Shown: one piece after another, positions 44,400 through 56,288 of the stretch
Layout: each line of letters begins with the position of its first letter
Numbering within the stretch: the first letter of the stretch is position 1
From: Symsagittifera roscoffensis
Taxonomy: Eukaryota; Xenacoelomorpha; Acoela; Convolutidae
NCBI RefSeq assembly: GCF_963678635.1
Contig: NC_087068.1
Span: 30,072,318-30,136,317, forward strand
Length of the DNA: 64,000 nt
Direction of reading: 5' to 3'
The notes under the pieces: generated by a model
The model's input: the letters and a program-made list of their open reading frames with translations, nothing else
Databases searched by the model: none
What the model was told of the DNA's origin: nothing
Position numbers and translations under genes: made by a program

Positions 44400-47020
44400 T
44401 TGCCGTTTATCGTGTATTTGTTATTTAAGATAAAAACAAGACTTATTTACTGCTTTATTGTGAGTATGAGCGTGGATATCGTGGATAATTTGAATTGTTT
44501 GGAAACCTTCAAGGATCAACCAGGTATGGTAAGCCTAATCAAGGGGTTGCAAAGTGAGTTCGATTCTTTAAAATCCAAATTAAACCGAAAAGAAAAAATA
44601 CTTGCGTATCTAGAAAATTATGTTTCGCAAATCGATAAGACTTAAAGTCAATACTTAGTCCATATTTTTAATGAAATGGAAAATTTAAAAAGCCGTGTGT
44701 TAAAAAGAGAAATGTACAATAACAAGGATACAATCATTGTAAAAAATCCTATGGTAACGAAAGGTGAAAATTTACTGAGAGTTTTTGTGCCTTTTTTTAG
44801 AGATAAACTTCAACCAGATTTCACCCCTTCGATATTGAAGCCTGTCACTATTTGGCTAAAGGAAACGATTCTGCAATAATCGCTCAATTTGTTTACTTCC
44901 ATCAGAAAAATTTCTTGTGGAGGTCCAAGAGACAATTATTCAACCCTTAGAAACAACAAAGAAAAACCAGTTTATTTCATTGATGGTCTCTCTTCCCAAA
45001 ACGGTGATGTGCTCAATATGAAAGTGTATCAAACTGTTACTATCAATTGTAAAGTGCCGCTTATTGTACCAAATGAAAATGGTGGGGTTAAATTTCGGCC
45101 TGTTCATTCATCAAAAGATATTGAGCAGCTTGAAAAGGCTGCTGTTAAAATGCAAAATCGGCAATCAAGAGTACCTGATGTCAATGGACAAAATTGATTG
45201 AAACAGTAAGGATATAGATTGTCTAGTTGATTCAACATTAACGGAATTGCAATCCAAAATGAATAGGTTTTACCATAGCAGAAAATATAAAGCAAAACCA
45301 AAATCTCACTGAAGTTTATCTCGAAAAAAGGCACAAAAACTCTCAGAAGTTTTCACCTCATACAAAATCTCAGGTTCATCACCGCGATGAAAACATAAGA
45401 ACATAACATCGCATAAGGCAAAAAATGCAAAAATATGCTAAACAAAAGGCTGACAAAGAACGTTACAAAAGCGTTCGAAATCAGACAAACAAATTAATAG
45501 CAGATACTCCAAAAGCGTATCAGCGTGTTTAATTTGGTAGATTACTTAAAGACAAATAAAAGAGTTCTTCAAATATGTTAAGAGACTGAGTAAACCTACT
45601 ATAAAACTCAATGACTGTCAGTTAGCTGCAGAATAAACAAACTATTACTTCTCAAGCATAGGAAAGGATGAACAAAAAAACAGAAAATGTTTCATTTTCA
45701 ATAAATTTGCTAGAGTTAAGAAATTTCTTTTTTCCTTTTCCCTGTAGGAACGTCAAAAAGTTTTAAATTATGAAAATCATTAAATAACTCGCATTAACAA
45801 CATGTTTTTAAAACGTTCATCTCCCGTTCTATCGAAATGTTCATCTTTTTAATAAATGCTGAAGGCAAGGTTGTTTTCCCGCTTTTTTCAAAATTCTGGG
45901 GATTCAAGTACTGGGGATTCATCGTAGAAGATCATATTCAACAGAATAACATCGTTTATTGATAGCAACATAATCTTATGCGATTCCCTGTTTGAGTTCG
46001 GACAAACTATTCATCGGTGGAAGCAATAATAAATTATCAGAGTCCATTCAGAAAAAAAATGACGAACGTTATAAAATTTGCAGCGTTTCTTTAGATTTCA
46101 GTGAAGCTTTTGACACAGTCACTTGCAAAATACTGGTATACAAGCTTAACTGTATGGTCATTAGATGAGTTGTTGGCAACCTAATTAATTCTTATCTCAG
46201 TAAACGTAAGTAATTCAAAGCTACTGGGAAGAAAACTTCTGAGATTTCACTTACATCGATAGCAGTTCCACACGGTTCAATTTTATGTCCTCAACCTTTC
46301 TGTTTATATATTATACATTAATGGTATGGTGAGTTGTTTTTTTTGACATCGAATGCATCTGTGAGTTTGTATGCAGGTGATAGCTGTGTAACTGCTCATT
46401 CAAAACAGGACCCAAAGTTTTTAATTAACGGGGTGCTTTCAAAGTTTCCACTAGGTTAAAAGTCAATCGTCTCTGTCTAATTAATTCAAAAACTTTGTTG
46501 AAAATCAATGCTAATCGCTCAAAAAAAAATTGTTAATTGATAATTACACAATAAAGGCAGTAGATTGGGTAAAAAAATTAGATTTACATACAGCTGATCG
46601 ATTGAATTTTCAATACCACGCGTCAACTGTGTGCAACAAAGTTTCGATATTGGTAGGACTTTTAAATTTTTCCAAACAACATTTAAATCAATCTCAGAGA
46701 CCTAAACGCTATATTGGCTTCATTAAACCGATTGTAGAGTATTGTATAATTGCTTATGGTTGCGTTTCTTAAAATGTTCTAGTACCTAGTTTGTTACTAC
46801 GCATATTTTACATTAAAGCAATTAGGTTTCCCACTGACAACTTGTTCCAGCAACCAAAAACATGCACTTTCTTTGAACTGTATGCTGGTAAACTGTTACA
46901 ATACACAGCAGAAACTATCACATCTCATAATTTTAACTCGGATTGTTTTGTTACTCGAAGTAGTAAATTGTGTATGCACCTTTTTTTATTTTTTTTTACT
47001 GTGGAACTGAAATAAAAAAA
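44400..47020 (+). mobile_element. Degenerate LINE retrotransposon (ORF1 and reverse transcriptase)
   Basis: An ORF1-like region (44469-45197, three frames) starts with a coiled coil (LIKGLQSEFDSLKSKLNRKE) and continues with a basic RNA-binding-like part. ORF2 is read piecemeal. A segment before the RT (near 45570-45660) ends YYFSSIGKDEQ. RT motif A, SVSLDFSEAFDTVTCKIL, lies near 46090; motif B region, IAVPHGSILCPQPF, near 46260; and motif C, SLYAGDSC, near 46365 with Asp-to-Gly in the catalytic pair. Tail motifs IVEYCIIAYGC (46730) and LLRIFYIKAIR (46793) are typical of CR1/Jockey-like ORF2 C-termini. Many stops and frameshifts show an inactive copy. Endonuclease is not visible, so there is an internal deletion. 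Confidence 0.7.
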
Positions 47021-48430
47021 AAAAGCATACAGAGCTCTTAAAGTTTTCAGTAATTTCCACGTGCTATAAAATTTGCCGTTGGCTAGCTCATCCCATTACA
47101 TCAAAAACTCACACTTAAAAAATTTCAGACAACTATATACAAGGTGCAAATGACCTGTTCAAAGTTGTCTTCTAAAAACACTCGAATTTGACGATATCTT
47201 TGTTTTTTCAATACGCAACTAAGCTGATTATTTCTAGTAGTTTCGAGGGTAACAATGATGCAGAACAATGATAGCAGAACATTGATAAAATTTCTAACAA
47301 TGGTCTAATTTTGAACTTAATTTTGTGCAAACTGTATATTATAAAAATAGAAAATCTTGCCCATGAAATATGTAATTTAACGTATTTGTAAACTCAAGCA
47401 TTTATTTGCTGCTCGGTTATTTGATTTATTCAAATAACTAACTTTGTTATTGGCTCAAAAATGTATGGACGCTGTTTCACCTAACAATTGACATCATGGC
47501 CTATGAAAAAATTTAGTCAGGCATTTCGAAAAGCGCAAGTTTATTGATTGTTCCCAATAAATAACCAAAATAATTTCGAATTGATTTCCAGTTGATTCAT
47601 TAATTAACCAGGGCTAGGAGAGCGAAAAAATGTACGAACAAGCCAGAGGATTTGCAAAAAAGATGTAACATGCAAAAAGATTTGATTTGCTGAAACATTT
47701 CTTGCCAAAAAATTAGGCATCCGCATCCAAGTTTGTGCTTCACTAATACGTTATAAAAAGAATGTCTATAAAAATTTCATCACTCGTATTTTCATGGTAA
47801 AAAACTATCAAAAAATTTTGCATCATGAGCTAAAGTTAAACGAGAAAAAAAACTGTATTATGAATAATTGAAATTGAAAACTACTAAAACTGTTTTCACG
47901 TATTTTCAAAAACATGTATGTCTTTGAAAAGCTCAATATAGAAACCACTCGGATGCAAGATATCAAAAAAAAATTGGCGAAAAACTTTTTGTGATGGTGA
48001 ATAAAAACATGTAAAAGGGATAAATGTATTTGAATATAAGCTATCATAATTGCATCAATCTAAAATAAAGTTATTTCAATTGATCTTAGTTTAAAATTAA
48101 AAAGAGGGATTATGATTGATTTAGAACTGTTTTTTTTTTGAGTTTTTATCCATTCTAGAAAAGCTGGTACTAAATTTATAATATATTTGATTATTAACTC
48201 TTGGAACAGAACGCTTTTTATCTTTTAGCAAAACAACCAAAAAAATTTCACTTCGTTTTGTCTTGTTCAGCTTATTTATAACCATTATGTCCTGGCATTA
48301 TGTAATGTTTATGTAGAGAAGGCAAAAGTAATAGACTGAATACATTAATACCACAATTTTTTTTTGACAAACACGAACTCGTTTAAAATTTGATCAGGAT
48401 GAAATTATTTAAAAATTTTTTATTCAAACA
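47021..48430. other. AT-rich intergenic DNA, no feature seen
   Basis: No gene recognised. The longest frame (minus, 48047-47823, 74 aa) is Phe/Ser-rich and looks like translated AT-rich noise. Confidence 0.45.
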
Positions 48431-48435
48431 ACATT

Positions 48436-48441
48436 TTTATT
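48436..48441 (-). promoter_or_regulatory. Poly(A) signal for the lectin gene
   Basis: AATAAA on the minus strand, 29 nt past the stop codon. A second AATAAA lies about 17 nt further downstream (48424-48419). Confidence 0.6.
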
Positions 48442-48469
48442 CTTTTTTTAATCGTTATTGACATCAGTC

Positions 48470-49339
48470 TTAAACGAACTCATTTGGAAACAGTTTAACA
48501 CATACACCGCTGAACTCGTCCGTGTGTGTACAAGGATAATCTTCGAAACATTTGTCTCTTCCACGCCAAAGCACGCAATTCTCATTTCGAGCTTTGTTGT
48601 TCGGTTCACCACCACACCATGGCCCTTCAGCTTTCACGCTGTTTAACATGCCGAAAAAAGAACCATTCCAATTCTGGTTTGAAAACCCACTCCAGAAGCG
48701 CATATTTTCGAACATTGTCTGGTGGAAGAAATCGGCTATCTCTATGGCAAACATTATACTGTATGGTTCATACAATCCATCTGCGCCTCTAAAAAATAGA
48801 AGTTGGAGAAAAAGTTCTGAACTTTGTATCACGTGTGATTTCACTCTCAAATATTTTTCCAGCACTGGTTTCTTTAGAATCGAAAATGTCTGAAAACTTC
48901 ACAAAATTTTTATTTTTTTTTCTACTAAAAACCTATCCATTTCTTTTAAAAAGAGCAAAGAAAAAAGCTGCACCTCTAAAGTTTTTTTAGTCAAAACATG
49001 TTTTCTGAAAATACAATATTTTTTATGCAAAAGCGTAATTTTCAAGCCACTTTTTAGACGCTAGCGGAAACTATTTAAATACTATTCAAAAGCGTGAATC
49101 AGACTGACACTAAAATCAGTCTGACACAAAATGTATCTTCCTGTCCGAATTGGTGGTCCGTTCATCAAAAAGTGAACTAACTGTTCCTGGCATGATCTCA
49201 AAGCGTCCCCCATTTTAGAGTATTTTGTCTTGGTGACCATGTAGCAATTATGGCGCAATCTGGTAAAACGATTTGGACACAAAACAGCAGAGATAACAGG
49301 CAACATTGTCATCCCAAATAAAAGTTTTAATAGATTCAT
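48470..49339 (-). CDS. Secreted C-type lectin-domain protein (two exons)
   Basis: Exon 1 is 49339-49182 and exon 2 is 48788-48470 (stop TAA 48472-48470). The intron is 393 bp with donor GTTAGT (49181) and acceptor TTTTTTAG (48789). The phase-2 junction regenerates a Gln codon and gives CQEQGADGLYEP across the splice, as expected for the fold. The 158-aa product has a signal peptide (residues 1 to about 20, LLFGMTMLPVISA core), then one C-type lectin domain starting CPNRFTRLRHNCY. It ends with the conserved disulfide cysteines. An EPN sugar/calcium motif (GGEPNN) is present. The partner WND position reads ENCVLW, so calcium-dependent mannose-type binding is plausible but not assured. No other domain is present. 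It probably acts outside the cell in recognition or adhesion. The start is the first ATG before the signal peptide. It appears intact. Confidence 0.85.
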
Positions 49340-50849
49340 GCTGAAAGATTACTGATTGGATGCAACGAAAAACTTTCTATTTGAGCGGAAAAGGTCAGCA
49401 ACTACACCGAAAAGCACAAAAGATTTAAAGTTTACCGACTCATTTTTCCTTAAAATAACTTAGAAGCGAGAAAACCAGGCTTTCCAGCTGTTTCGAAGAC
49501 GAGAACTTAAATTAACAGGCTTCAAGTTGAAAGACAAGAAAACAAAAAGCTAGGTTTTCACGAAAAAAAAACAGACTTCAAAGCTGTTTGATTAAAAAAT
49601 CAAAAAAGAACAAACCTGAAAGACAGAGATGTTTCCTTGATGATTTTAGGCAAAATTAGACTGTGAAAAAAAGAAGTACTTCAACTTAGAAGATGAAAAC
49701 TGAGAGCAAAGACAAAACCGAAAGAGACCTGAGGTGAAAGACTTTATCCATTTTTAGTGGTGGCAAAAACAAAATAGAAAAAACAATTCACATGAGTTAA
49801 TTTATTCCGAAAACATTCAGTCATTCAGGAGAAGCAGCAATAAAAAATTTTAGACAACAATCGATGTCGAATCAAATTAAGGCTGTGAATTAATTAAAAA
49901 AACTCTTACTAAACTACAGACAAAAAATAACTTGTCAGTGTTTTTGTAGGGATCAGTTGGTTGTGGAGTCTATTGAAAAAAAGTCTCTAAAACACGCAAA
50001 AGATGTGTCAGTGGAAACCAGACGCGTGACAGCACAAATATGTGCTTAGTTTTAAAACCGAGCTTGACGTCGTAGTGTAGATGCGAGCGAGTTTAGCACA
50101 CTTTGCGGTACAGAAACGTCCTATGTATAACAATAATTGAAAAATTATGATCAAAAATGGTTATACCTAAAAGGGCCAACACTTTTCATTTTGTTCATAA
50201 AACTATCAATTTACGAAGGTTTATTGCGCTACCTTTTTTAAATTTTGAGTCAAAATGAAAACTCTTCTGATAAATTTTGAACACAAGGAATGAATTCATT
50301 TGTGAAAGAAAACAAATGGATATTTGTCAAGTTTTCTTTATCAGATGATTCACAAACTAAGACAACTCAACACGCAAGGCTCTGATGAGACACCTGAAAA
50401 CGGGCCCCTATTTTTCCTTTATTTCGATTTTCAGAAGCTCAAGTTTATTTTCAATAGTTCAAAACAGTTTTCAGAAAATACATTTAGTTAATTTTTTTTA
50501 TGTAGGTATTATATAGGTATTGAGTAATTCAAACACGAACGCGCAAAAATGAAAACGTAACTAATTGTTGACATTTTTGAAATGCATATTGCTTACGTAA
50601 GTGATTGTCAAAATTAATACATCTATAGGGGGTTTATTAACAAGGTCCAAAAGGGGGGAATGGTTAAAAAGATCCATTTCCCCTATCCATGTGATAATTT
50701 TAACATTAATTCACGAATAAACAAAACATGCTTTGAAAAAGTATCAAAAATAATTGGTTTTTCATTTTCGCGCGTTTGTATTTGTATTACTCACTATTTA
50801 TATAACACCTACATAAAAAAATTTTATGAATTTTTTTTTCTGAAAATTT
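49340..50849. other. Upstream region of the lectin gene and AT-rich intergenic DNA
   Basis: A CTTTAAAT stretch on the minus strand, roughly 85 nt upstream of the lectin ATG, is a weak TATA-like candidate. Nothing else is recognised. The plus frame at 50660-50857 looks spurious. Confidence 0.3.
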
Positions 50850-51860
50850 CTCAGTAAAAAGAAAAAATAATAGATTATAATGGATTCTTATTGTCAATTT
50901 CCATAAATTTCAAAAAGAATTGATTACAATTTATTAAAAATGAATTATAATGTTAATATTTTTCGAAACAGTAAAATCTTTTGTAATCGTTATAACCGAT
51001 TATAATCGATTAATTTTTGAAAAATTTTTTCTCAAATTTTATTGAATTATAATCCATTATAAGGAGTTATAATCCATTATTATTCAATAATTGTGTCATC
51101 CCTGCATTTCGTTTTATTTTTGCATTGTTTTGTGTGCTTTTCAGTTGGCTACAGAGCTAAAAAAAACTATAATTTTGTACTTTTAGCCAGGGGCGGTTTT
51201 AAGGGTGGGGGCTGGGGTTTCACCCCTTTGAAATATCTTGAGATATCCGTTTTTGATGACGGAGCCTAAGACCTTTCTAAAGGCACCTTTGGCCCCAATT
51301 TTAACTAATTTTGAGAGGGGATAAAAATGTCTAAAAACGCTTTTTTTTGCCTGTTTTTTCATAATTGTGCCTGCGGCGCAGAAAATTTGATCAAAATGGG
51401 GTCTTTATAGTGAGCAGGGAGTGCTCATAAAATCAATTTGGTCAACCCAAAAAAAAGGTCGACAAAATTTTTGAAAATTTTTGAAAATCCGTCCCCTCCC
51501 CCGAGAAAGTCCTGGATCCGCCCCTGCTTATAGCTTAAACTTACTTTAATTTTGATTTTTACTGTATTTTTATGCAGAATAGCTAAATCATAACCCATTA
51601 TAATTGATTTTTTTTGTTAGATTAAAGTTTGCAAGAAAGAGGTATTATAATCTATAATAGTTAGAAGATTTTTTCGGAAAAATTATAATCAAATATAATT
51701 GAGAATAATTTTTTGAAATGTCATCAAAAATGTTATCATTGTAATGGATTATAAATCGTTTAAACATCTAAAATTGGCGCTTATAATTATTTAAATTATA
51801 GTTTTGCTGAAAGTACGATTATAATTATAATATAATCGATTATTTTCTCTTTTTTCTGAG
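50850..51860. mobile_element. AT-rich MITE with inverted ends, interrupted by a hAT MITE
   Basis: The left end CTCAGTAAAAAGAAAAAATAAT (first 20 used) matches the reverse complement of the right end, CTCAGAAAAAAGAGAAAATA. The interior is built from repeated ATTATAATCNATTATAAT-like palindromes (for example 50868-50890, 51042-51090, 51640-51670, 51820-51845). The hAT element at 51188-51526 lies inside. Without it the element would be about 660 bp. The right half matches the element at 52836-53092 in opposite orientation. Confidence 0.7.
51188..51526 (-). mobile_element. hAT-type MITE nested in an AT-rich MITE
   Basis: 339 bp bounded by CAGGGGCGG and CCGCCCCTG. The flanks are CTTTTAGC and CTTATAGC, an 8-bp duplication with one mismatch. 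The interior, in reverse orientation, matches the element at 3345-3779 (CCTGCGGCGCAGAAAA, GGGGTCTTTA). It is noncoding. Confidence 0.88.
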
Positions 51861-52349
51861 TGCTTGTTTTTGAGCGGTGTATTGACAAAAACCACAGAAC
51901 TGTGATGATAATAATTTTGCAATTTTCGCCTGATTGCATCTGCAAATCTCAGCTATATAAGAAACTCGATGTGATTCATCTCAAATTTACTTGAAGACGT
52001 AATGAGAAACCACAGGTTTAGCTGAACAGATCATATGAAACAACAAAATGCAAAAAAGTCTAAACATATTCGGACGCGAGTTGTTACTGAGTACGCCGCT
52101 CTGCGTAAAGGAGAACCTCATTCTTGAATGATTCATTTCTGGAGCTCGAGTCCAACCGAGTGCCTTACTTTTTAAAAAATCAAACATTTGTGTCTACAAA
52201 ATTTAGATGTCGGGCTATAGTTTGTCCTTTATTTTTTTTCGACTACGCTTTTTTTGCATTAATTTTTCTTCTATGCACTAGCAAAGACATGTAAATGCTA
52301 GCTTGAAATTTTCATTAAATTTCAAATTGAATGCAAAAGGAAACAAAAC

Positions 52350-52690
52350 TGCTCATATCAGGGCGAAGCCCTGAGTGTTCCGACTGCCTTTTAGGGTCTT
52401 TGGAGCAGTAATAACATTTTTGTAGAAAAAACATTTTTTTTTATTTCAAACGTTTTGCAAAAATCATCTCCGCACACGCCATTTAAAGTACAAAGTGATA
52501 GATTTTGCTCGTAGTAAGACATATTTTATGGCAAATAAGCTTCGTTCAACCAATTTGGAATGTGTTCTAAGACGGATTAAATCTTCGCTTACGCGGTAAA
52601 AACGCGAAATATATCGCACGTTAATTGTCCCAAATTGGCCAAAATGACAATGTTTAAACCCCATTAACTTCAGAAAAAACGGTCGCAGAT
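52350..52690. repeat. Dispersed repeat, copy 1 (second copy at 62480-62830)
   Basis: Shared with 62480-62830: ATGCCAGGG/ATCAGGGCGAAG, GAGTGTTCCGACTG versus GAATGTTTCGACTG, CGCTTACGCG, ATATCTCGCGCGTTAA-like and AAACCCCATTAAC/AAACCCCCATAAC. It is strongly diverged. Confidence 0.5.
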
Positions 52691-52835
52691 GAAAAATTTA
52701 GGATCAGAGCAATAATTTTTTTGAATGAAGTAAAAAAAAAATCCCGTCAAAATGGCTAGTTGAAAAGTAAAAAGTCGAAATTTGTCTGAAGAAAAAACCC
52801 ATCCCGAGTACAAATTATTCGTTACTTTCCCCGCA

Positions 52836-53092
52836 CTCAGAAATAAAAGAAATTATTCGATTATAATACAATTATAATTGTACTTTTATCAAACTTATAA
52901 TTAACTATAAGCGCCAAATTTAGATTTATAATCCATTATAATGATAACATTTTTTAGTGACATTATATCAAATTTTAATCATTTGTTATTGATTATAATT
53001 TTTCCGAAATCTCTTATAATTTCGTATAATCCCTTATAATTCTGAGAATCTCCTAAAATCTAATATATTGGATTATAACCCTTTTTTCTCTC
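52836..53092. mobile_element. Short AT-rich palindromic MITE
   Basis: Starts CTCAGAAATAAAAGAAATTA and ends in GATTATAACCCTTTTTTCTC. Its first 200 bp are the reverse complement of the right half of the element at 50850-51860 (shared GGCGCTTATA, GTTATCATT-TAATGGATTATAAAT). More TTATAAT palindromes occur out to 53560. Confidence 0.6.
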
Positions 53093-54015
53093 AAATATCT
53101 CTAAAAGTGAGATGTTTTGTCTTTCTTTGGTTCATCTGAACACAAAGTTTTACAACGAAACAAAAATTTCATAGAGATCCCATGATATTAGCTGAAAGAA
53201 TACCGCTGTAGGTGAAATATAATCATTCCACATAAATCATGAAACCAGAACTGTATGCTGATATTATGGCGGTTAAAAAAACTTAAAATGTGCATCATGA
53301 AACAACTATAATCAAGAAGAAATGAAAAAATAAAAACGTTATAAATTTGAACTAATTTGAAAACTGTTAAAACAATTTTTCCATTGTTCACATAAGCTGA
53401 CGTATACTAAAATCATAAAATATAAGCAATTCAGGTGTAAGATCGAAGACAAAATGGGCAAAAAAAGGGATTATAAGCAATTATAATCTATTATAATGGA
53501 TTTTTCTGCCAAAGAAATGAGTTAGAAATTTGGATAAAAATAATCGATTATAATGTAATTAATAAATGTAATAAATTAATAATGTAATAAATTGATTACT
53601 AAAGCTTGAAATTGGATGCGTTCGCTACGAAAGTCGAAAAATTAAAACATTTTAATTGCTGCTTCATTTGCTGGAAAAAGTTGCAGAAAAAAATACAAAC
53701 TTTTATAATCTGTTTCAGATAGGTTTTACCGCTTTATAACTAGTAGCCTTCTAATAAAATTAAAAATGCGTACAATCTATCTATCTGAGGTGGCTAACGG
53801 CAGTAATCGAAAATTCAGCTTTTATGTTTTTATTCACTTGCAGTAACTGGAGGACAATCGGTGCAAAAAATTAGAGGGATGAACTTGAGATACCACTAAA
53901 GTAACTTTAAGAGTATCGTGAACAGAAACTGTAACAGAAAAAAGAGTATCAGCAGGTTACAATGAACCTGCTTACTCAAAAAAAAATTATTTATTTCATC
54001 TAAACTGAAGACACG
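53093..54015. other. AT-rich intergenic DNA left of the BEL/Pao element
   Basis: No gene. TTATAAT-type repeats persist around 53470-53570. Confidence 0.4.
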
Positions 54016-54162
54016 TGTAATGATAATCTTTCTTATCAACAAGATTCACGAAGGTTTAATTCAAACTTTTCAATGGTATGTTACAAATTGCAGTGACTTT
54101 CAGAATCAATTTATGACTTATTCGATGATTTATCATAGCGCGGGAAAGTTGCTTCAGCAACA
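54016..54162 (-). repeat. 3' LTR of the BEL/Pao element
   Basis: 147 bp, TGTAATGATAATC to CTTCAGCAACA on the plus strand. Differs from the other LTR at only a few positions by eye (for example CAAACTTTTC/CAAAATTTTC, AAATTGCAG/AAATCGCAG, AATCAATTT/AATCATTTT). Very short for this group. Confidence 0.9.
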
Positions 54163-55740
54163 TGCTCCCGGGCCCCGAGTTGAGCTCAAGTCGAGGTATT
54201 TTCCGAGTCGAACGAAAAAACGCGTGCGAGTGCACTAGCCGGGCGGTCAAAGGTTCCGTACGCCGTCCTTACGGTCACGACTCGAGTAGTCCCATCTCGT
54301 CCAGGATGTTCTGCTGTGACTCGTCCCAAAAGCCATATTCCTCGCGGCGTCCGATCTTTCAAAATCCAGACTACATCTCCCCTTTTCAGCGGTTCTTCAG
54401 CAAAATTCTATTTTGTTCGCTTCAACAGGGTCGGTAAATATTCCTTTTGTAGTCTTCGCCAGATGTGGTTGAGTAGTTGTTGTTGTGGAGACCAATTTTC
54501 AAAACGGAGTGGTATTCGATCGTCAAAAGTTCCGGGTGGTAGGTGGCTGAAAGGACGTTGAATTAAAAAATGATTAGGGGTGAGCGGTTCCTCATTGTCT
54601 GTGTTATCGGCAACGTTTGTTAGAGGTCTTGAATTTAACCTTGTTTCTATTTCCGTGAGAATAGTATTGAAAAGATCAAGCGTAAGCTTCTTAGAGCCAA
54701 GTATAAGCAGAATTGTGCGTTTAGCGATTTGGATTAATCGCTCCCAGGCCCCGCCCAAATGAGGACCATACCATAAGGCGGATTGAATTTCCATTCAATT
54801 TCGTTGACTGCTAGCTTGGTTTCAATTTTGTTCTTATCTAGTTCTTTGAGGCATTTATTTAGCTCATTACCAGCTCCTACAAAAGTCTTTCCATTGTCAC
54901 TGTAAATTGTTTAGGGCTCCCTCTTCTGGCTGTAAGCCGGGCAAGTGCATTAAGGAAGGTATCAGTTTTCAAGTCTGGGCAAGACTCCAAATGGGCTGCT
55001 CTAGTTGTCAGGCAGTTAATGATGATAGCGTAGTGTTTCTCTGTTTTCTTTTTGTTTTGAATGAAGAATGGCCCAAAGAAATCTACTCCTGTGCTGATGA
55101 AAGGGTAGTGAGTCTTCTCCTGTGGAAAATTTGAGCTTGGTAGTGGTGCCATTTTTGGCTGGAGGTTTTGTGCATCGAACCGTCTGCATATGAAACATTT
55201 AAAACGTACACTGCGTAGAGCCAGTCGTACACCAATAATGTAGTAGCGTTGCTGTATGAAGGATTTGACAAACTCTGATCCTTGATGTACACAAATATGG
55301 TGTGCGTGTTCAATGTACAATTTTGTTTTTGCATTTTTCGCATTCAATATTATCGGAAACCTTGCATCTTCTTTCATACAAGATGCAAACTCAAGACGAC
55401 CTCGAGCTCTTAGAACTGTCATTTGATCCAAGAAGGGATTCAATTGAACCAATTTGTCTTTATTGTCAATTTTTCTTTTGTTTTCTAATTTTTTGAATGT
55501 TTTAGGAAACGATTGAGCCTGACAAATTTTGATTGCGTTTAGCTTGGCTTCGTCAACATTTGAGGTGTTGCATAAAATTTGTTCATTTTTATCACTGTAG
55601 GGTGGGTTTTGATTGGTTTTTCTGTTGAGAATCTTAATTTGTAGTTTGGAAATGAAACTCATGACTGTGGTAAGAGTTGAAATTAGCTTGTTCCAGGTAG
55701 AAAATTGTCTAATGTTGAAAATTGGCTCATTTAGAGACAA
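54163..55740 (-). pseudogene. BEL/Pao integrase
   Basis: Frame 55740-54877 (287 aa) has the zinc-binding HHCC part (HAHHICVHQG near residue 146, FKCFICRRF near 182). It then has the first catalytic Asp in ISTGVDFFGPFF and a conserved AAHLESCPDLKTDTFLNAL segment, and breaks by frameshift just before the second catalytic region. The continuation at 54794-54408 carries YGPHLGGAWERLI, the third-acidic-residue region, and the C-terminal LTPNHFLIQ. A further basic C-terminal part follows to about 54165. Integrase joins the DNA copy to the genome. Inactive because of the breaks. Confidence 0.85.
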
Positions 55741-56288
55741 ATTTTTATGCTTGGTCTGTCTTTTAAAATAAAACCCGCAGCAATCACAGTTGTTGCACGC
55801 AAAGTATTATCGTGCCTAAGATTATTAGGTTGTTTCAAGAAGGCTGGAGGTGTAAGCCATTTCTCATTAATATCCCTGAATTCAAGACCTCGAGTACCGT
55901 GATCTGCAGGATTCAGAGTAGTTGGAATTTGATGCCATTGTAGTTGATGATCCATTGTTGATATTTCAGTCAGTCGATTTGCCACAAATGTTTTTTGCTG
56001 TTTCATTGATTTTATCCAATCAAGTACTATCTGACTGTCTGTCCAGACATGTAAAACGGCTGTTCTGTTGAGATGAAGTTCTTTGGACGCAAATGACAAA
56101 AGACGTGCTCCAATTGTTGCAGCTTCTAATTCAAGTTTTGGTACACTCAGTTGTTTAATAGGCGCAACCTTGCTTTTGCCAATAAAAAACTTACATTCAT
56201 TGACCGTTTCGTCTGAATTATGCATTCGCAAGAAGAGGACTGCGGCCATACCGATGAGTGAAGCGTCAGTAAATGCGTGTATTTCCAA
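55731..56288 (-). pseudogene. BEL/Pao RNase H
   Basis: Frame of 185 aa with the RNase H acidic residues in order: FTDAS near residue 7 (Asp), PKLELEAA near 51 (Glu), and HVWTDSQIVLDWI near 84 (Asp). Followed by NPADHGTRGL, a hallmark of the BEL/Pao connection to integrase. Separated from the RT frame by a frameshift near 56290. Confidence 0.85.
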
